From Shewanella phaeophyticola (GTDB taxonomy: Bacteria > Pseudomonadota > Gammaproteobacteria > Enterobacterales > Shewanellaceae), in contig NZ_JAODOQ010000001.1 in assembly GCF_025398315.1 (NCBI RefSeq), positions 62,001 to 126,000 on the forward strand: 64,000 nt of DNA, written 5' to 3'. The notes beneath the pieces were generated by a model. It did not search any database. It saw only the letters and a list, made by a program, of their open reading frames with translations, and was not told where the DNA came from. The position numbers were made by a program, and so were the translations under genes. Shown one piece after another: positions 40,611 through 51,083 of the stretch. Position 1 is the stretch's first letter. Each line of letters starts with the position of its first letter.

Positions 40611-40642
40611 AAAAAAACCAGCTACTTGCGCAGCTGGTTTTT
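40611..40642. terminator. Terminator of the S8 protease gene
   Basis: The stem AAACCAGCT/AGCTGGTTT around ACTTGCGC has A and T runs on both sides. It lies 39 bp past the protease stop on the minus strand. Confidence 0.75.
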
Positions 40643-40680
40643 GATTAATTTGGGGTTACCAAATTATTAATTACTCAGAA

Positions 40681-43600
40681 TTAGTGCTTACGACGACGTA
40701 ATGCAGCTAATGGTAGTAATAATGCAGTTAACCACCCCATAGAACCACCAGAAGATTTCTCTTGTTTTTCGGTTACAGTAATCGTTGCTGTACCTGGCTC
40801 ACTCTCTAAACGCGTGTCAGACGCCGTTACAGAGAACTTAATTGAGCTACTACCTGATGGTGCTGTAAAGTTAATTTTTTCACCACCATTGGTAAAGCTA
40901 ACCGATGGATCACTTGTTTGTACCCAGTTGTACGTTAGTGTATCGCCGTCAGCATCGCTACCGTTCGCTCGTGCTGTAACAATAAAGCCTTCAGTACTTG
41001 TCATGCCTGTAGGCGCAACAGTTGGAGTCGTGTTGTTAATCATGACAGAAACCGTTGCCATTTCAGAACGGTTACCCATGGTATCGATAGCAACAACTTG
41101 TGCTTCCATCGTTTCGCTAGTTTGGTCAATGACAGCAGTATCGCTTAAGCTGACTTTACCTTTAGCGTCAATCATGATCATGCTTGAATTAGCGCTAATA
41201 ACAATAAACTCTGACACTGGACTTGTTAGCATATCAGGGTCTGTAGCAACAACTTGACCAAGTTCAGTGCCTGCAGCAGCGCCTTTGTCTACATATAGCA
41301 CTAGGTCTTCAATTGAAGGGGCTTCGTTACCTTCATCTGTTGTGTTTGCAACAACTGACATAGCACCATTATCAGACAGCAACATATAACCTAATGAGTT
41401 ACCACCCACTTGACTAATAAGTATTGCGCTTTCACCTGGTTGTAGTTCAGTAACAGGTTCGCCATCTTCGTCAACTAAACCTGCAGTGACATCTGTACCG
41501 TCAAGCAATAACGTCGCTTCAGATTCATCTCCTGTTCCTGTTGATACAGGTGCCCAGTCAGCTTCTTCTACACGGAAACGTACTCCAATAGATGCGCCTA
41601 AATCCGTAGCTGCTAGCCCAATATCTTCAAAACAAGCTTTGATTGATAAGAAGTCATTACCGGTAACATGGTAAGCTGGAGAGAAGACTCCGCTACCTGT
41701 GCCATAATCAGTAACAAAGCCGTAAAGTGCTCGTGGGTATGTTACTGTGTCGCTGCTGAACCAATCTAAGTTGATGGTTTTTGCTGTGAAATCATAAACA
41801 CCATCATTATCTATATCATAGTCAACGTTATAGCTAGCCACTAAACCATGTACAATTGGATCACGCATTTGGAAAGTGTTCCAAATTGCAATGCCTTCAT
41901 CACATGTTGAGCTACCCGCTAATTCACTTGATGCATTGAGTAAGTCGTGACGTAAAGACATGTCAACAGGGCTCGTTGCGGTTAATGGGGCACTAAATGG
42001 AGCGGTAATTGCTGTTGCACCTACGTTAGTGAATGTTCTCACAATACCGTCTTCGGTGACTTCAGTTGAAACCGATGCAGCAGCAGCGGCTTTTGGTAGA
42101 ATGTGATAAACAACATGCAATGCTTGCTCTTCACCATCCATAAACTTAATTGCACCATCATATTCTGATAATGTTAACGCATCAGAAGCCTCACTAGCAG
42201 TACCGCCTAACTCATATGATGAATCTAAGATCCACTCAGGAAGATTAGTAGGATCAATTGTGACCGTTACATCAAATGTTTTCGTTTGACCAGCAGGAAT
42301 TTGGATGCTTTCTGGCATCTCAAAAGTCACCGCTTCTGAATCGATATCATTTTGGAAGCGCTGCTCTGCCATTAATGTGTACGTTTTCGCTTCTGCTGAG
42401 AAGTTTTTCACAGAAATGGTCTTAGTCATTGATGTTGTTTCACTTAATGAAACAAGACCAAAGGCTAAAGCAGCTTGCATGGTATCTTTATCGTATGCAG
42501 CTACAGGTAGGTTGATTGATTTCTCAATGTCAACAAGACCTGCACCAATGTAACTAATCGGTGCTAACTCAGCATCCTCATTTAATGAGGTTGGCTCTGC
42601 GGTCACATTTAAGTTTGCAGCATTCATCATCGTGGCTTTGATTTCAAGCGCACTGCGATTTGGTAATGCTTCTTTAATAATACTCATTGCACCAGCAGTA
42701 ATAGGGCTAGAAAATGAGGTTCCGCTAATAGGTGTTAAGCCATCACCGAGCCCTGGGTGAGCAGTCATAATCGACGTGCCTGGAGCTGTGATTTCTGGTT
42801 TTAGTGTTCCAGCAATTGATGGTGCACGTGAGGTGAAGCTTGCCATTGCCCCCGCTGTAGTGACTTCTTCTGATATAATTGAGAATACAACATCTCCTTC
42901 AGCAAGTGCTTCTTTAAGCGCATCTCCTTCTTCTTTAGATATCATTACAGATGGGATGGTGATGTCTGAGTTTGTACCACCCATAGTGAATGCACCGTCA
43001 CCCTCAACGTTATTGGCAACAATGACAAATGATGCACCATTTTCTTGAGCGTGAAAGACTTTATCTACAAAACCACAGCCACCTCGGTCAATGATTATCG
43101 TTTTACCAGTAAAGTCGACGTCATCTGCAAATGGGTCACAACCATTTAAGTTATCCGTAGGGAGTACTAATGGAGCAGTTGTGTTGCTAAATGAAAATTC
43201 ATTAGTGGTATTAAATGCTGCGCTAATTGGGGCTAATTCAACTCCAGCAGCCGTTGCTGTGATTTTTCCTGCGGTCACGGTTGGGTGAGTCATTGCACCA
43301 ACAGATAATGCATTCGCTGATGTACTTGGTCCGCCAACAACAAATGGTGTCGCGCCATCGTTACCTGCTGAAATCACGAGGTTTACACCTAGCTCAACCA
43401 TTTCATCAATCAGTTCTTGAACTGCGCCTTCTTTAGAGTCACCGAAATCACCACCCAATGACATATTAACTGTGTCAACGCGGTCAGAGATATCACCATC
43501 ACCATTAGGATCCATGGCGGCTTCTAACGCGTAAAGTTGTGCTAGACCAGGGCAACCTGAATCACATACAGAATAAACATACAACTCAACATCTGGCGCG

Positions 43601-44316
43601 ATGCCTACAACTGAATGGCTTACATGAGTACCATGGTTATTATCAACATCAATCGGGTTAGGGTCGTTATTAATAAAGTCATAACCGCCAACGACTTTAC
43701 CTTGTGGCCAGTTTGGCATATCACCTTCAGCTTCTACAGCGGCTTCATAGTCGGCAATATCGCCTGAACCACCTAATGCTGCGTGAGTGTAATCTACACC
43801 GGTATCTAATACGGCAACGGTTTGACCTTGACCTGATGCAGTTCCAGCTTCGATTACCGCAGTTGCACCGATATAATCTGCACTATCTGCTACATGCAGA
43901 TCGTAGTCGTAAATAGGTAGAATATCTGCAACGTCAGCGTTTTTTAATAGTGATACTAACTGTGCTTTGTCAGCTTTTACTAAAATCGAGTTAACTAGGT
44001 TTGAGGTTTGTCCTACGACTTCAATATCAGCGCCCAGACTTTCAATTGAGCTTAACACTCGAGCTTGAGACTCTTGAACCGATGCAGCTGCTTGTGCTGA
44101 TGAGACTTTTGATAAGCGTGATTGTTGTGATACTGACTGAGTATTTAATTTTATCATCCAAGCAGAAATGTTTGATTGCTTTTCTGATTTAGTGGCTTTT
44201 ATGCCTGCATATTCATTATTAACTCTGTCAGTGGTGTTGTATTTACTTGCAGTTTCTGCAAATGCTGCACTAGAGATTAATGCGGCCGAGATGGCGATGG
44301 CTAGTTTTGTCTTCAC
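40681..44316 (-). CDS. Secreted S8 (subtilisin-like) serine protease with PA insert and GlyGly-CTERM
   Basis: A protein of about 1,211 residues. The signal peptide reads MKTKLAIAISAALISSAAFA from the GTG at 44316, chosen for its AAGGA site; a longer frame to 44343 exists. An I9-like propeptide precedes the S8 domain with Asp in AVLDTGVDYTH (about 170), His in NHGTHVSHS (about 225) and Ser in SGTSFSSPITAG (about 534). A PA domain (DRGGCGFVDKVFHAQ) is inserted before the Ser. Ig/cadherin-like repeats follow. The tail GGSMGWLTALLLPLAALRRRKH is a GlyGly-CTERM signal processed by rhombosortase during type II secretion. It probably degrades extracellular protein. Confidence 0.92.
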   Translation of the reverse strand: MKTKLAIAISAALISSAAFAETASKYNTTDRVNNEYAGIKATKSEKQSNISAWMIKLNTQSVSQQSRLSKVSSAQAAASVQESQARVLSSIESLGADIEVVGQTSNLVNSILVKADKAQLVSLLKNADVADILPIYDYDLHVADSADYIGATAVIEAGTASGQGQTVAVLDTGVDYTHAALGGSGDIADYEAAVEAEGDMPNWPQGKVVGGYDFINNDPNPIDVDNNHGTHVSHSVVGIAPDVELYVYSVCDSGCPGLAQLYALEAAMDPNGDGDISDRVDTVNMSLGGDFGDSKEGAVQELIDEMVELGVNLVISAGNDGATPFVVGGPSTSANALSVGAMTHPTVTAGKITATAAGVELAPISAAFNTTNEFSFSNTTAPLVLPTDNLNGCDPFADDVDFTGKTIIIDRGGCGFVDKVFHAQENGASFVIVANNVEGDGAFTMGGTNSDITIPSVMISKEEGDALKEALAEGDVVFSIISEEVTTAGAMASFTSRAPSIAGTLKPEITAPGTSIMTAHPGLGDGLTPISGTSFSSPITAGAMSIIKEALPNRSALEIKATMMNAANLNVTAEPTSLNEDAELAPISYIGAGLVDIEKSINLPVAAYDKDTMQAALAFGLVSLSETTSMTKTISVKNFSAEAKTYTLMAEQRFQNDIDSEAVTFEMPESIQIPAGQTKTFDVTVTIDPTNLPEWILDSSYELGGTASEASDALTLSEYDGAIKFMDGEEQALHVVYHILPKAAAAASVSTEVTEDGIVRTFTNVGATAITAPFSAPLTATSPVDMSLRHDLLNASSELAGSSTCDEGIAIWNTFQMRDPIVHGLVASYNVDYDIDNDGVYDFTAKTINLDWFSSDTVTYPRALYGFVTDYGTGSGVFSPAYHVTGNDFLSIKACFEDIGLAATDLGASIGVRFRVEEADWAPVSTGTGDESEATLLLDGTDVTAGLVDEDGEPVTELQPGESAILISQVGGNSLGYMLLSDNGAMSVVANTTDEGNEAPSIEDLVLYVDKGAAAGTELGQVVATDPDMLTSPVSEFIVISANSSMIMIDAKGKVSLSDTAVIDQTSETMEAQVVAIDTMGNRSEMATVSVMINNTTPTVAPTGMTSTEGFIVTARANGSDADGDTLTYNWVQTSDPSVSFTNGGEKINFTAPSGSSSIKFSVTASDTRLESEPGTATITVTEKQEKSSGGSMGWLTALLLPLAALRRRKH

Positions 44317-44550
44317 AACGTCTTCCTTGTTATTAGACATCACTTAATTGGGGGGGTATCGTGCTAACACGATGATTATTAAGTGATGGTGTTTTTAATG
44401 TCATTAATTTTATGTTGCATTCTGTGATGCATCACTGCATTTGTAGCACAACTAATTAACAAAAGTCACACCATTAATTAATAAAAAAGTAATTAAATGT
44501 TAACTGAGGTTTGTGATGGGGGTCATACTAATGGAGGAGGCTATTGCATG

Positions 44551-45012
44551 TTAAGGCTTTACAGCCCTAACAATAGGGTTTTGTAGGCTAATTAAGGTTT
44601 CAGTTGATTGGATTTCATCAATCGATTGAATGCGATTAATAAGCACATGTTGTAAGCCATCGATAGATTGGCACATTACCTTTACAAAAACAGAGTAATT
44701 TCCGGTGGTGTAATATGCTTCAACCACTTCTTCAAGGGCATTGAGTTTGGCGATTGCCGAAGGGTAGTCACCGGCACTTTTGAGGTTTATGCCAATAAAA
44801 CAACATACATCGTAGCCCAGAGCTTTTGGGTTAACAGTGATTTGTGCACCGGTAATAATGCCAGCTTGTTTCATTTTTTCAACGCGTACGTGAATGGTAC
44901 CTGCGCTTACATTAAAGCGTTTTGCCAGCTCTGCAAATGGTGTGCGTGCATCTTCCATTAGTGCTGTAAGAATTTGATTGTCTAATTCGTCGCGTTGAAA
45001 TGAGCTATCCAT
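44551..45012 (-). CDS. asnC: AsnC, Lrp/AsnC-family regulator
   Basis: The 153-residue protein has an N-terminal HTH (ARTPFAELAKRFNVSAGTIH, about 23-42) and a RAM ligand domain. The sequence tracks E. coli AsnC along its full length (VRVEKMKQAGIITGA, YYTTGNYSVFVKVMC, DEIQSTETLISLQNPI). AsnC senses asparagine and controls asnA and itself. asnA is not adjacent here, so the local target is open. Confidence 0.92.
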   Translation of the reverse strand: MDSSFQRDELDNQILTALMEDARTPFAELAKRFNVSAGTIHVRVEKMKQAGIITGAQITVNPKALGYDVCCFIGINLKSAGDYPSAIAKLNALEEVVEAYYTTGNYSVFVKVMCQSIDGLQHVLINRIQSIDEIQSTETLISLQNPIVRAVKP

Positions 45013-45122
45013 AGTATTGCACCTAATAAATCACTATTTGGCCATAAATTTACGTCTTTCATTGCATAATAGCCAGAAAAATTACCAGTGAAATTAACAA
45101 TGTTTATCTTTATTGCTTAAGA

Positions 45123-45800
45123 TTATTGGCTTGTTGAGGGGTCGATAAACTCTGCTGGTGATTCGAAGTGAATTTGCGCTTGTGTATACGGATGACGAAT
45201 GGTTAATGCCGCCGCATGAAGCAATAAACGTGGAGACAAACTTTTTGCCAATGGATCGGCATAAAAACCATCACCTAAAATTGGGTGGCCAAGTGCCATC
45301 ATGTGTACCCGCAACTGATGCGAACGCCCTGTAATCGGCGTGAGTTTTACCAATGTTGACTTAGCAGCATAACTGACGACTTCGACGAGTGTCTTTGAGG
45401 GTTTTCCAAGAATATGGTCCACTTTTTGTTTTGGGCGATTAGGCCAGTCACAAATCAGCGGTAAATCAATTTGAGTGACTTGTTTGCTCACATGACCAGC
45501 GACTCGTGCATAATAGGTTTTACTGGTTTCACGATCGCGAAATTGCCTTTTAAGTTCTCGCTCAGCATTGCGGCGCAGTGCCACAACAATGACACCAGAT
45601 GTTGCCATATCAAGGCGATGAACGATTTGTGCATTAGGATGTTCGGCCAACACTCGCGAGTAAATACTGTCATGATAAATCGCTTCTCTACCCGGCACTG
45701 ACAGTAATCCCGATGGTTTATTGATCACGATAATATCTTTATCTTGATGCAATATATCTAACCAAGGTGTGGTCGGTGGATTATAAATAAAGTCAGCCAT
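45123..45800 (-). CDS. rluA: RluA, 23S rRNA/tRNA pseudouridine synthase
   Basis: The 225-residue enzyme has the catalytic HRLDMATSGV motif (Asp about 70), VINKPSGLLSVPGR near the N-terminus and PITGRSHQLRVHM. It matches E. coli RluA, which modifies U746 in 23S rRNA and U32 in several tRNAs. The ATG at 45800 aligns with the family start; the TTG seven codons upstream is less likely. Confidence 0.92.
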   Translation of the reverse strand: MADFIYNPPTTPWLDILHQDKDIIVINKPSGLLSVPGREAIYHDSIYSRVLAEHPNAQIVHRLDMATSGVIVVALRRNAERELKRQFRDRETSKTYYARVAGHVSKQVTQIDLPLICDWPNRPKQKVDHILGKPSKTLVEVVSYAAKSTLVKLTPITGRSHQLRVHMMALGHPILGDGFYADPLAKSLSPRLLLHAAALTIRHPYTQAQIHFESPAEFIDPSTSQ

Positions 45801-45873
45801 TATGAGGTTCTCGTCGGTCAATTCGCGGCAACAATACCGCTGGACACCGAGATGTGCAAGTGTTGCACAATGA

Positions 45874-46164
45874 TTAAGAAAAGGCGTGGCCGTTTACGTG
45901 CATTATGGTAAATGTCCACACCACAAATGCTAATGGAATATGCACTAAAGCATAGAAGCACTGATCGAGGCGCTGCATTCCTTTTGACATGATGATGAGG
46001 TATAAATGCGCCCCCATAACAACAATAAATAGTAAAAATAATGGATATAACGCAAACGGGCTCGCATCAGCGAAAATGGTATGGCTTAAAATGGCCTAAA
46101 TAACCATAAACCCCGTCGTGAGGGGAGGGAGTGCGATGCGATATTGTTCTGGGTAAGGGAACAT
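45874..46164 (-). pseudogene. Possible small membrane protein with an in-frame TAG
   Basis: A minus-strand frame reads MFPYPEQYRIALPPLTTGFM, then VI, a TAG codon near 46095, and continues AILSHTIFADASPFALYPLF through a second hydrophobic stretch to NGHAFS. Without the stop it would be a 97-residue protein with three membrane segments. It starts 16 nt after the neighbouring membrane gene stops. It could be a decayed gene or two short peptides; I know no family. Confidence 0.35.
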
Positions 46165-46179
46165 CCCATGTCCTTTTTG

Positions 46180-46599
46180 TTAACCTTTAATTTCTTTGCG
46201 ACTCTGGATTACTTTGCGATGCACGATTGAGTAATGGCGCAATCCCGCAGAATCATGAGATACAATAACAGATAATAGAATAATAAAGATGACTAATTCA
46301 GATTTACACTGACTTATTTGAATAAAAAAGCCAAGCAGTACAACCTTTAATAACGTTAACACCCCTTTTAATTGAATAAGCCAACGCCAATCGCGTATGA
46401 TTTCCCAGCTCATCAGTAACACTCCAGAGCAAACGGCGGCGAGCCAGTAGTTAAACCACAGTGATAAATCGAGATCAAACATAATCCCACCGCCGCTGCC
46501 AACGACGCCGATAATATGAATCGCCCTAAGGGATGTTTTACTGATCCGTTCTACCCAAAATCGCCCTTCAGATACCGGCATTTTATCTTTATTCTTCAT
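46180..46599 (-). CDS. Hypothetical membrane protein (139 aa)
   Basis: A 139-residue protein with a basic N-terminal stretch and four predicted membrane segments (about 27-47, 50-66, 78-98, 100-118), then a basic cytoplasmic tail. I do not recognise a family. It is probably paired with the interrupted small membrane frame just downstream. Confidence 0.55.
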   Translation of the reverse strand: MKNKDKMPVSEGRFWVERISKTSLRAIHIIGVVGSGGGIMFDLDLSLWFNYWLAAVCSGVLLMSWEIIRDWRWLIQLKGVLTLLKVVLLGFFIQISQCKSELVIFIILLSVIVSHDSAGLRHYSIVHRKVIQSRKEIKG

Positions 46600-47002
46600 A
46601 AGTGACTGTCTTCGTTTAACAACACTTTAATACTAACAAGTAATGCTAATGTAAACAGTGATTAGCTCGCCAATTTGTGGTTTGTTTCACACACAACAAA
46701 ATTTAATTATCAGTATAAAAAATGACTGCCCATAGTGTTTGATGCCACCGATACGCTGTTATCGATAGCCAGATCAATCGATAATGTGAGTTAAATAAAG
46801 CGATTACAACAGGATTATGAAGAGTTAATTAGAGCCTGTAGATCTTTCGAGGTTGTTTTTACAGCGTAAACTGGATCACAATTTGATGTTTATCCAATGT
46901 GATATTAACGACAACAACGGTGGATTCACATACAATTAACCTATCTTTTAGGGGGAGGCACAGACTCATCCCCACCATCTACCACGGGTAATTTGGATAC
47001 TT
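46600..47002. other. Intergenic region upstream of ldhA (403 bp)
   Basis: No gene was found. TTGATGTTTATCCA (46883-46896) matches the FNR/EtrA half-sites TTGAT and ATCAA with one mismatch and would suit anaerobic control of ldhA. This is suggestive only. Confidence 0.35.
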
Positions 47003-47992
47003 ATGAGAATCGGATTTTTTAGCGCAAAGCCTTACGACATTGTTCATTTCAATCGTACTAATCAGCAATTTAATGTTGATATTGAATACTTTGATTACCG
47101 CCTATGTATGCAAAACGTCAAACTAGCAGAAGGTTATGAAGTGGTTTGCGCGTTTGTTAATGACTCATTATGTGAAGAAGTGTTAGTTGAGCTTGCTCAA
47201 GGTGGAACTAAAATTATTGCCATGCGCTGTGCTGGGTTCAACAATGTTGACCTTATTGCTGCCGAGCGTTTAGGCATGAAAGTGGTCAACGTACCAGCTT
47301 ACTCACCTGAGTCAGTGGCAGAGCACTCAGTCGCATTAATGTTAACCTTAAATCGCAAAATCCATAAGGCATACCAGCGCACTCGTGATGCAAACTTTGC
47401 CTTGTCTGGCTTAGTGGGTTTTAACATGTTTGGCAAAACGGTTGGGGTGATTGGTACCGGTAAAATTGGTGTGGCAACGATCAAAATTTTACTGGGTTTT
47501 GGCTGTAAAGTGATTGCCTATGACCCTTATCCAAACCAGGCGGTCACTGATCTTGGCGTCGAATACGTTGACCTAGACGCTTTATATCCTCAATGTGACA
47601 TCATCAGTTTGCACTGCCCATTGACTCAAGATAACCACCATTTACTTAATCAAACGAGCTTTAAGAAAATGAAACCAGGCGTAATGGTGATTAACACCAG
47701 CCGTGGCGGATTATTAAATGCATTTGATGCGATGGAAGCATTGAAAGATGGTCATATTGGTTCGTTAGGTTTAGATGTTTACGAAAACGAAAAAGGACTG
47801 TTCTTTGAAGATAAATCGAGTGAGATTATTCAAGATGATGTGTTTCGCCGTTTATCAGCATGTCATAATGTAATCTTTACTGGACACCAAGCGTTTTTAA
47901 CTGACGAAGCACTCAATGCTATCGCATCGACTACGTTAATGAACGTCACTCAATTAATGTCTGGCGAAGTGTGTGACAATGAGTTGTTTTAG
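47003..47992 (+). CDS. ldhA: D-lactate dehydrogenase (fermentative)
   Basis: The 329-residue D-2-hydroxyacid dehydrogenase matches E. coli LdhA throughout: substrate loop RCAGFNNVDL (about 74-83), NAD motif GVIGTGKIGVATIKIL (about 149-164), catalytic Arg in NTSRGGL, and the His of GHQAFLT (about 297). It reduces pyruvate to D-lactate with NADH in anaerobic redox balancing. The full length supports activity. Confidence 0.93.
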   Translation: MRIGFFSAKPYDIVHFNRTNQQFNVDIEYFDYRLCMQNVKLAEGYEVVCAFVNDSLCEEVLVELAQGGTKIIAMRCAGFNNVDLIAAERLGMKVVNVPAYSPESVAEHSVALMLTLNRKIHKAYQRTRDANFALSGLVGFNMFGKTVGVIGTGKIGVATIKILLGFGCKVIAYDPYPNQAVTDLGVEYVDLDALYPQCDIISLHCPLTQDNHHLLNQTSFKKMKPGVMVINTSRGGLLNAFDAMEALKDGHIGSLGLDVYENEKGLFFEDKSSEIIQDDVFRRLSACHNVIFTGHQAFLTDEALNAIASTTLMNVTQLMSGEVCDNELF

Positions 47993-48044
47993 TATTGCTA
48001 ACGGCTAACATTCATCACCAGCATGACAATGGAATGGGGACAAT

Positions 48045-48782
48045 ATGATTACTAAAACTGAAGTTCACGACATTGCAACGCCTACAGGCGTCATGCGTAC
48101 TACATTGTATCGCCCTGATTGCAAAGGTCAGTTTGCGACGATTATTTTTTATTCGGAAATATTTCAGCAAACGGCACCCATAGCTCGCTCAGCGGCTATT
48201 CTTGCCGGTCATGGTTTTGTGGTGCTTGTGCCTGAAGTGTTTCATGAGTTAAACCCAATCGGTACCGTACTCGCCTATGACGAAGCAGGTAAAAATAAAG
48301 GCAATGCCGACAAATGGGCTAAACCACTAGAGCAGCATGACACTGACACTCAAGCATTAGTCGACTTTGCCCGCTCACAGTCATTTTGCTCAGATAAAGT
48401 GGGTGCAATGGGCGTGTGTATTGGCGGCCATCTAGCTTACCGCGCAGCTTTAAACCCTGACATCAGCGGTGCTTTTTGTTTATACCCGACCGACATTCAT
48501 TCTAATACTTTGCCTTGCCAAGCCGGTAATGACTCACTGACCCGTTCAGGCGATATTAAAGGTGAGTTAGTGATGGTGTTTGGCAAACAAGACCCGCACG
48601 TGAGTAAAGAAGGCCGTAAGCTTATTTACCAGCAGCTTGAGCAAGTTAATGCTAATTTTACCTGGCTCGAAGTGAATGCTCAGCACGCTTTTATGCGCGA
48701 TGAAGGCGAGCGTTATGATGCCGCAATAGCGTTGCAAATGTATTTGCAGTCGGTGGCGTTTTTTCAGCGCGTGCTGAACTAG
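48045..48782 (+). CDS. Dienelactone hydrolase family protein
   Basis: The 245-residue alpha/beta hydrolase has the nucleophile elbow GVCIGGH (Cys about 124, as in dienelactone hydrolase), a GKQDPHVS acid turn (Asp about 184) and His in AQHAFMRDEGERYD (about 214). It starts 52 nt after ldhA and may be co-transcribed. The natural substrate is unknown. A strong terminator follows. Confidence 0.85.
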   Translation: MITKTEVHDIATPTGVMRTTLYRPDCKGQFATIIFYSEIFQQTAPIARSAAILAGHGFVVLVPEVFHELNPIGTVLAYDEAGKNKGNADKWAKPLEQHDTDTQALVDFARSQSFCSDKVGAMGVCIGGHLAYRAALNPDISGAFCLYPTDIHSNTLPCQAGNDSLTRSGDIKGELVMVFGKQDPHVSKEGRKLIYQQLEQVNANFTWLEVNAQHAFMRDEGERYDAAIALQMYLQSVAFFQRVLN

Positions 48783-48805
48783 CATCAATGGCTGGGGTAG
48801 GCATT

Positions 48806-48830
48806 AAAAAGGCGCATTAGCGCCTTTTTT
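48806..48830. terminator. Bidirectional terminator
   Basis: The stem AAAAAGGCGC/GCGCCTTTTTT with a short loop lies between the convergent hydrolase and MscS-like genes. Confidence 0.8.
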
Positions 48831-48850
48831 GATTTATGTGGGTAAAAGCG

Positions 48851-49390
48851 TTATTGACGCTTTGGGATCGCTCTACGAGTGGTGGCTTTTTTGGTTGCCA
48901 CTTGATTATTAGGAAGCTTGACCACCCCTTTTTGCAATAACAAACTGTTCGGGTAAGTCATCACATCACCGGACTCGCGTTTAAGTAAAATATGAAACAG
49001 CGAAATTTCGACAATCACCCCTGACATGTCTTCATCTTTTTCAACAATACGAATACGATCGCCAATACGATAAGGGAAAACAAAAAATATCAGCACGCCA
49101 GCGGTAATGTTGCTCAAAATAGACCACTGCGCAAATAACGCCACGCCTAGTACAGCAAACGCTGACGACACAAAAAGAGACACTTCCTGATAGCCTAAAC
49201 CTAGCGACACGGCCATAACCGACAAGGTAACAAAAAACATAAAGTAGGATATTAATCGGGTCACCATTCTGCTGCGCACTTCATTAACTTGTTTTTTCTT
49301 AGCTTGCTGGCGGATCCAATGGCTCACCTGACGCTGAGCAAAGGTAAATACAGCCAAATACACAATACATATCAACAACGGATTAAACAT
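48851..49390 (-). CDS. Small mechanosensitive-channel (MscS-like) protein
   Basis: The 179-residue protein has three membrane segments (about 4-20, 45-65, 72-95) and the MscS pore-beta region VFPYRIGDRIRIVEKDEDMSG (broken here: VFPYRIGDRI then RIVEKDEDMSG), followed by VEISLFHILLKRESGDVMTYPNS. It lacks the larger C-terminal cage of E. coli MscS and ends in a basic tail. It probably releases solutes on hypo-osmotic shock; the short length makes conductance uncertain. Confidence 0.8.
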   Translation of the reverse strand: MFNPLLICIVYLAVFTFAQRQVSHWIRQQAKKKQVNEVRSRMVTRLISYFMFFVTLSVMAVSLGLGYQEVSLFVSSAFAVLGVALFAQWSILSNITAGVLIFFVFPYRIGDRIRIVEKDEDMSGVIVEISLFHILLKRESGDVMTYPNSLLLQKGVVKLPNNQVATKKATTRRAIPKRQ

Positions 49391-49520
49391 GTCGGTTTCC
49401 TGCTAGAAAAATTCACGCTTATTAATGGCCATAAGCCACGGACTTGTGGCATTAACCTAGGGTACAATATGGCTTTGTTGCTGGCGAAACCCATTAGCCA
49501 AACCTGCCATAGAGTAAAGT

Positions 49521-50264
49521 ATGTCCGATTATAAAGTATTGCATGTCGACAGTGATAGTTTTGGTGATTTTTGTGTGCTCGATGATGGCGATTATCGCGT
49601 GTTATCTTTTGGTGACAATGACGAACAAAGTAAACTGGATAAAACGCAGCCTTACATACCGCAACACACTTATGTGCAAGCGATGTTGTCTGTGTTGTTA
49701 TTCACGCAACCTAAAAGCGTGATTATTTTAGGGTTAGGGGGCGGTGCCTTAGTTCACTCGCTTCGTCATGTTGATGCCGCGATTAAAATTACCGCAGTAG
49801 AATTACGCGAAAGAGTCATTGAAGTGGCCAAACGCTTTTTTCAGTTACCTTTGAGTAAAAAGCTTACGTTGCTCAACCAAGACGCCAACGTGTTTTTGGC
49901 TGATGGTGAACATAAAAAAGTGGATGTGATTTTTGCCGATATTTACAGTAACAAAGGTGTTGATAAGCAGCAGTTAACGGACTTATTTATTAAGCAAAGT
50001 AAACAGTTATTAAAAGCAGATGGTTTTTTAGTGCTTAATTGCTGGAAAGAGCATAGCCGTGATACACACTTACGCGACACGCTTTATAGCCACTTTACCC
50101 AGGTATACGCTTGTTTAACCGGTGGTGGCAACTGGGTGGTCTATGCCACTAATGGCTGTGGTAACTTTACAGGATCTAATAATAAACAAGCATTACAAAA
50201 CTTATCGCAAAAGCTTGATACTAATATTAGCCGAGTATTAACCCGCTTTGATTCATGGCAATAA
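49521..50264 (+). CDS. Spermidine-synthase-like methyltransferase-fold protein
   Basis: The 247-residue Rossmann protein has the motif ILGLGGGALVHSLRHV (about 73-88), an acidic loop ITAVELRERVIEVAKRFF and DVIFADIYSNKG (about 135-146), as in spermidine synthase-like proteins. The key polyamine-site residues cannot be confirmed and no speD or speA neighbour exists. It may therefore not make spermidine. Confidence 0.75.
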   Translation: MSDYKVLHVDSDSFGDFCVLDDGDYRVLSFGDNDEQSKLDKTQPYIPQHTYVQAMLSVLLFTQPKSVIILGLGGGALVHSLRHVDAAIKITAVELRERVIEVAKRFFQLPLSKKLTLLNQDANVFLADGEHKKVDVIFADIYSNKGVDKQQLTDLFIKQSKQLLKADGFLVLNCWKEHSRDTHLRDTLYSHFTQVYACLTGGGNWVVYATNGCGNFTGSNNKQALQNLSQKLDTNISRVLTRFDSWQ

Positions 50265-50475
50265 AGTGTGTTTACAAAAAAGAATGCTATGTGGTTTTAT
50301 CGATTAATAATAAGTTCAATATAAAAAACCGATTAAGGTGATAGTTTTTATCCGTTATACTTAATCGGTCTCCATCGCTATTATGATTCACATCAGATGA
50401 CGAGCAGCTTGTTCATCATCTCCGACACCACAAGGTTGTCGGGTTAATATGAATCTTAATCTAATGGAGTATGAC

Positions 50476-51045
50476 ATGACACAATCTATCATCAACAGCA
50501 CTATCAAGCCATTCAAAGCAACTGCATTTCACAACGGTGCATTCGTAGACGTTACCGAACAAGATTTACTAGGTAAATGGTCTGTTGTCTTTTTCTACCC
50601 AGCTGATTTTACTTTCGTATGTCCTACTGAATTAGGTGACATGGCTGACCATTACGAAAAGCTACAAGCTATGGGCGTAGAAGTTTACTCAGTATCAACT
50701 GACACTCACTTCACTCACAAAGCATGGCATGCAAGCTCTGACACCATCGGTAAAATCACTTACCCAATGATTGGTGACCCAACTGGCGCAATCACTCGTA
50801 ACTTCGGTGTGATGATTGAAGAAGACGGTTTAGCACTACGTGGTACTTTCGTGATGAACCCAGAAGGCGAAGTTAAAGTGGCTGAAATTCACGACCTAGG
50901 TATTGGTCGTAGCGCTTCAGAACTAGTTCGTAAAATTCAAGCTGCACAATATGTTGCAACTCACGATGGCGAAGTATGTCCAGCTAAATGGCAGCCAGGT
51001 GAAGAAACATTAGCACCTTCAATTGACCTAGTAGGTAAAATCTAA
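50476..51045 (+). CDS. ahpC: AhpC, alkyl hydroperoxide reductase peroxiredoxin
   Basis: The 189-residue typical 2-Cys peroxiredoxin has the peroxidatic Cys in [11 protein letters not shown] (about 48) and the resolving Cys in GEVCPAKW (about 168). The ATG at 50476 has GGAG 8 nt upstream and matches E. coli AhpC; an upstream in-frame start adds nine non-conserved residues. It reduces H2O2 and organic peroxides using AhpF, encoded next. OxyR control is expected from the family but I could not fix a site. Confidence 0.95.
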   Translation: MTQSIINSTIKPFKATAFHNGAFVDVTEQDLLGKWSVVFFYPADFTFVCPTELGDMADHYEKLQAMGVEVYSVSTDTHFTHKAWHASSDTIGKITYPMIGDPTGAITRNFGVMIEEDGLALRGTFVMNPEGEVKVAEIHDLGIGRSASELVRKIQAAQYVATHDGEVCPAKWQPGEETLAPSIDLVGKI

Positions 51046-51083
51046 CCGCTAAGTTCACCCTTAGGTTAGTAATTTCATCTCCA

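Noticed and set aside
46883..46896. FNR/EtrA site upstream of ldhA as a firm call
   Set aside because: One half-site mismatch and over 100 bp from the start; kept only as a remark in the intergenic entry.
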